Shown here in pieces: positions 16,701 to 17,633 of a stretch of DNA of 17,633 nt; the stretch's first letter is position 1, and each line of letters opens with the position of its first letter. Below the pieces are notes generated by a model. The model had not been told where the DNA came from and searched no databases. It worked only from the letters and a program-made list of their open reading frames with translations. The stretch comes from Proteobacteria bacterium UBA7821. Its GTDB lineage: Bacteria; Pseudomonadota; Gammaproteobacteria; Comchoanobacterales; Comchoanobacteraceae. The position numbers and the translations under genes were made by a program. Where the stretch lies: assembly GCA_002480165.1 (NCBI GenBank), contig DLBP01000003.1, forward strand, positions 1-17,633. Direction: 5' to 3'.

Positions 16701-17078
16701 AGATAACTGGTCAATATTAATGTCTTGTCCGACTGATAATTCAAGGCAATGCCTAAGAATACTGCCTTGGTCAGGTATGGGTTGAAAGAGTGAACTGGGT
16801 GTTGTGGCCAGTAGCCAACGTTTGTGATAGTGCATCTGAAAGAGCGCACGGTTTCTACTTGCGGTAATGTTTGGATTGATCTCAGAGAATTCGTAGGATA
16901 GCATCTCGTAGTCAGGGAAGAATATCTGGCTGATGGATTTGCTTTTTGTAAAATACGATAAATCTTGTATAAATGATTCTGCTGCATGGTTGTGTTCAAA
17001 CAGAACCAGTATATTTGAACGGCTGTGGTCAATTTGGTCGATGATGGTCTCAATCAGTGAGTTGGCTGATGTCAACAT
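13743..17078 (-). CDS. mfd: Transcription-repair coupling factor Mfd
   Basis: Mfd finds RNA polymerase stalled at DNA damage, pushes it off with its translocase and recruits UvrA for nucleotide excision repair. The 1111 aa (E. coli 1148) show every part in order. A UvrB-like N-terminal module includes GEYAIKGNLFDIFPNGS (143-159). The RNA-polymerase-interacting domain lies near 448-500 (FGIGRFKGL). The RecG-like motor has Walker A ADVSFGKTE (Lys603), DEEH (698-701), SATPIPRTL and QLRGRVGRS. The C-terminal TRCF domain contains HEELNDRYG. The Walker A begins with Ala where E. coli has Gly, still within the accepted [AG]-x4-GK[ST] pattern. Some UvrA-contact positions differ from E. coli. The ATG is 6 nt after the rpoD stop, with no clear ribosome binding site, which suggests coupling to rpoD translation. 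Confidence 0.97.
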   Translation of the reverse strand: MLTSANSLIETIIDQIDHSRSNILVLFEHNHAAESFIQDLSYFTKSKSISQIFFPDYEMLSYEFSEINPNITASRNRALFQMHYHKRWLLATTPSSLFQPIPDQGSILRHCLELSVGQDINIDQLSQQLSLCYKRVTEVKEVGEYAIKGNLFDIFPNGSQLPCRVELDDDVVLSMRFFDPIQQRSLRPCGYVSIIPCQEIILTAESKKTFIRQWSEHCFPNKHPHRVMVTKNNTSKLQSYIPLFYEKNTYLTDIISANQCLFVANVSPKHCYDRLYCEYETQYQAQSVNPLLKPDEILMPYADFKRTIDGFEQQLACWHHTSQKPIEVNPPNINNPTDISKWLATIRQQDQYAVILSHTLYNQTKSLLDTQPLPCHDNYQSWLDMQPPLSYTKHDFLEPYWLASKKLSILTPKCLHYHTPPAKQKQAREHNSYSGSHLIDHLNDLQTGQLLTHQSFGIGRFKGLKPITTGNDVTSEYLVLEYQNNDTVYVPVYNLDAVRLYTSTAGSDSELSNLNSKKWKKNLEKAKKITEDYAAEILKSQAERSLYKTNSCVLMTEAYTQFCNEFPFDETPDQLRASAEIAKDLCEEKPMERLLCADVSFGKTEVAMRACFQVVTNHYQVVVLVPTTILAKQHYQNFTKRFDSHQIKLACIDGSTSKKEKNTIIDAYNNQSIHILVGTHSILSIANINATIGLIIVDEEHRFGVKQKEKIKQFKKGCHYLMMSATPIPRTLNFAMSYLHDLSLMTTAPDSRIPIITTACRYNEKTIDDAIQREIKRGGQIYYVYNDVDRIQYRHRDISSRHPTLRIGIAHAQLNKRELEHTMHNFYNHHLDMIVCSTVIESGIDISNANTIIIERSDKFGLAQLHQLRGRVGRSSQQGYAYLLNPETGDITAEAEKRLASIVQCKDLGTSFQLALRDLEIRGAGNVLGTEQSGSMNQIGFHLYTDMLQKACKTLDPTTHDESPIEHCHCQVSTNAYIEDSYIEDVSQRLSFYKRLSSANSFDTIDLIHEELNDRYGTTSNNVQQLIFLTKLKCLASQTGITKITGTDEKITLHLSLNHAFDQKKLLTQLMSKKTHASPGPNDTIRFDFKDNQIEVDQRLLYIIGFIKSIS

Positions 17079-17084
17079 GGACCG

Positions 17085-17633
17085 CTACTTGTCGTGATGG
17101 TCTTCATCGAGAAATGACATTAACTTTTCAGCACGATTCGGGTGGCGAAGTTTTCTGAGTGCTTTTGCTTCGATTTGTCGAATACGTTCTCGCGTCACGT
17201 CGAACTGCTTGCCGACCTCTTCAAGGGTGTGATCTGTATTCATTTTAATACCAAATCGCATCCGAAGTACCTTGGCTTCTCGTGGTGAGATACTGCCTAG
17301 CATCTCGTTGATGATTTCTTTCAATCCCTCAAGTGTTGCCGATTCTATCGGCTTGATGGTTGTTTGATCTTCAATTAGGTCACCGATGTTTGATGAGTCA
17401 TCTTTTTCATCAGGTCCGATCGGTGTTTCTGTAGAGACGGGCTCCTTGGATATTTTTTGCACTTTTAGTATTTTTTCGACAGGTAGACCCATGGCCTCGC
17501 TCAGTTGTTCAGGAGTCGCTTCAACACCTTTGTCCTGTAGATGTTGCCGAGCAATCCGATTGAGCTTATTGATGGTCTCAATCATATGAACTGGTATTCT
17601 GATTGTTCTAGCTTGGTCAGCAATTGATCGAGT
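17085..17633 (-). CDS. rpoD: RNA polymerase sigma-70 factor RpoD, C-terminal part
   Basis: This is the housekeeping sigma factor that directs RNA polymerase to -10/-35 promoters. Only the last 182 codons are present; the gene runs off the right edge, so the internal ATG at 17585 is not the start. The visible part opens with TRSIADQARTIRIPVH, the end of region 2 and start of region 3, identical to E. coli. Region 3 follows, then region 4 with AKVLRMRFGI and the helix-turn-helix EEVGKQFDVTRERIRQIEAK that reads the -35 box. Identity there to E. coli fits the TTGACA boxes in this window. The region 3.2 finger has three extra residues (GPDEKDDSSNIGD against GDDEDSHLGD). RpoS is excluded by the close RpoD match and by the finger and C-terminal sequences. 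It is followed at 6 nt by mfd. Confidence 0.97.
   Translation of the reverse strand, partial: TRSIADQARTIRIPVHMIETINKLNRIARQHLQDKGVEATPEQLSEAMGLPVEKILKVQKISKEPVSTETPIGPDEKDDSSNIGDLIEDQTTIKPIESATLEGLKEIINEMLGSISPREAKVLRMRFGIKMNTDHTLEEVGKQFDVTRERIRQIEAKALRKLRHPNRAEKLMSFLDEDHHDK

Noticed and set aside
1..17633. A defence system, prophage, transposon or CRISPR array
   Set aside because: No transposase, integrase, phage gene, regular repeat array or toxin-antitoxin pair was seen; most genes are core housekeeping genes.

Overview
The window reads as chromosomal DNA of a gammaproteobacterium. The RpoD C-terminus, IF-1, ClpA, HemH, RlmD and RseP all resemble their enterobacterial or pseudomonad counterparts at the motif level. 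The base composition is moderately AT-rich and genes are tightly packed, with overlapping and nearly abutting ends. A signal-less leucine-rich-repeat protein and a helical orphan protein suggest a host-associated lineage, perhaps near Legionellales/Coxiellales or another intracellular gammaproteobacterial group. That placement is inference. No mobile element, CRISPR array or rRNA is visible.

Layout, left (+ strand): a consensus sigma-70 promoter drives a 472-aa LRR protein (130-1548), a candidate effector. After a 361-bp spacer comes a likely transcription unit: divergent HU protein (hupB), tRNA-Val(UAC), tRNA-Asp(GUC), ppiD and hemH. The hupB-ppiD neighbourhood is conserved in gammaproteobacteria; the usual upstream lon is not here, and the LRR gene occupies that side. 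HemH ends convergently with, and overlaps, rseP (- strand).

Middle: rseP and rlmD diverge from a 73-bp region that holds an extended -10 promoter and a perfect 17-bp palindrome. RlmD overlaps recD2 by 8 nt. ClpA follows from its own probable promoter, without the usual clpS, and ends 7 bp from the convergent infA.

Right (- strand, read right to left): rpoD (only the C-terminal 182 codons are in the window), mfd six nucleotides later, an unrecognised 315-aa helical protein, then infA. RpoD-mfd adjacency places the housekeeping sigma factor beside the transcription-repair coupling factor.

Most of the window is core housekeeping: transcription initiation and repair coupling, translation initiation, rRNA modification, proteolysis, envelope folding and stress signalling, and the last step of heme synthesis. 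I see no complete new multi-gene system. The most unusual content is the LRR protein, the helical orphan, the 3-residue insertion in the sigma finger of RpoD, the divergent HU and PpiD sequences, and the rseP/rlmD palindrome.
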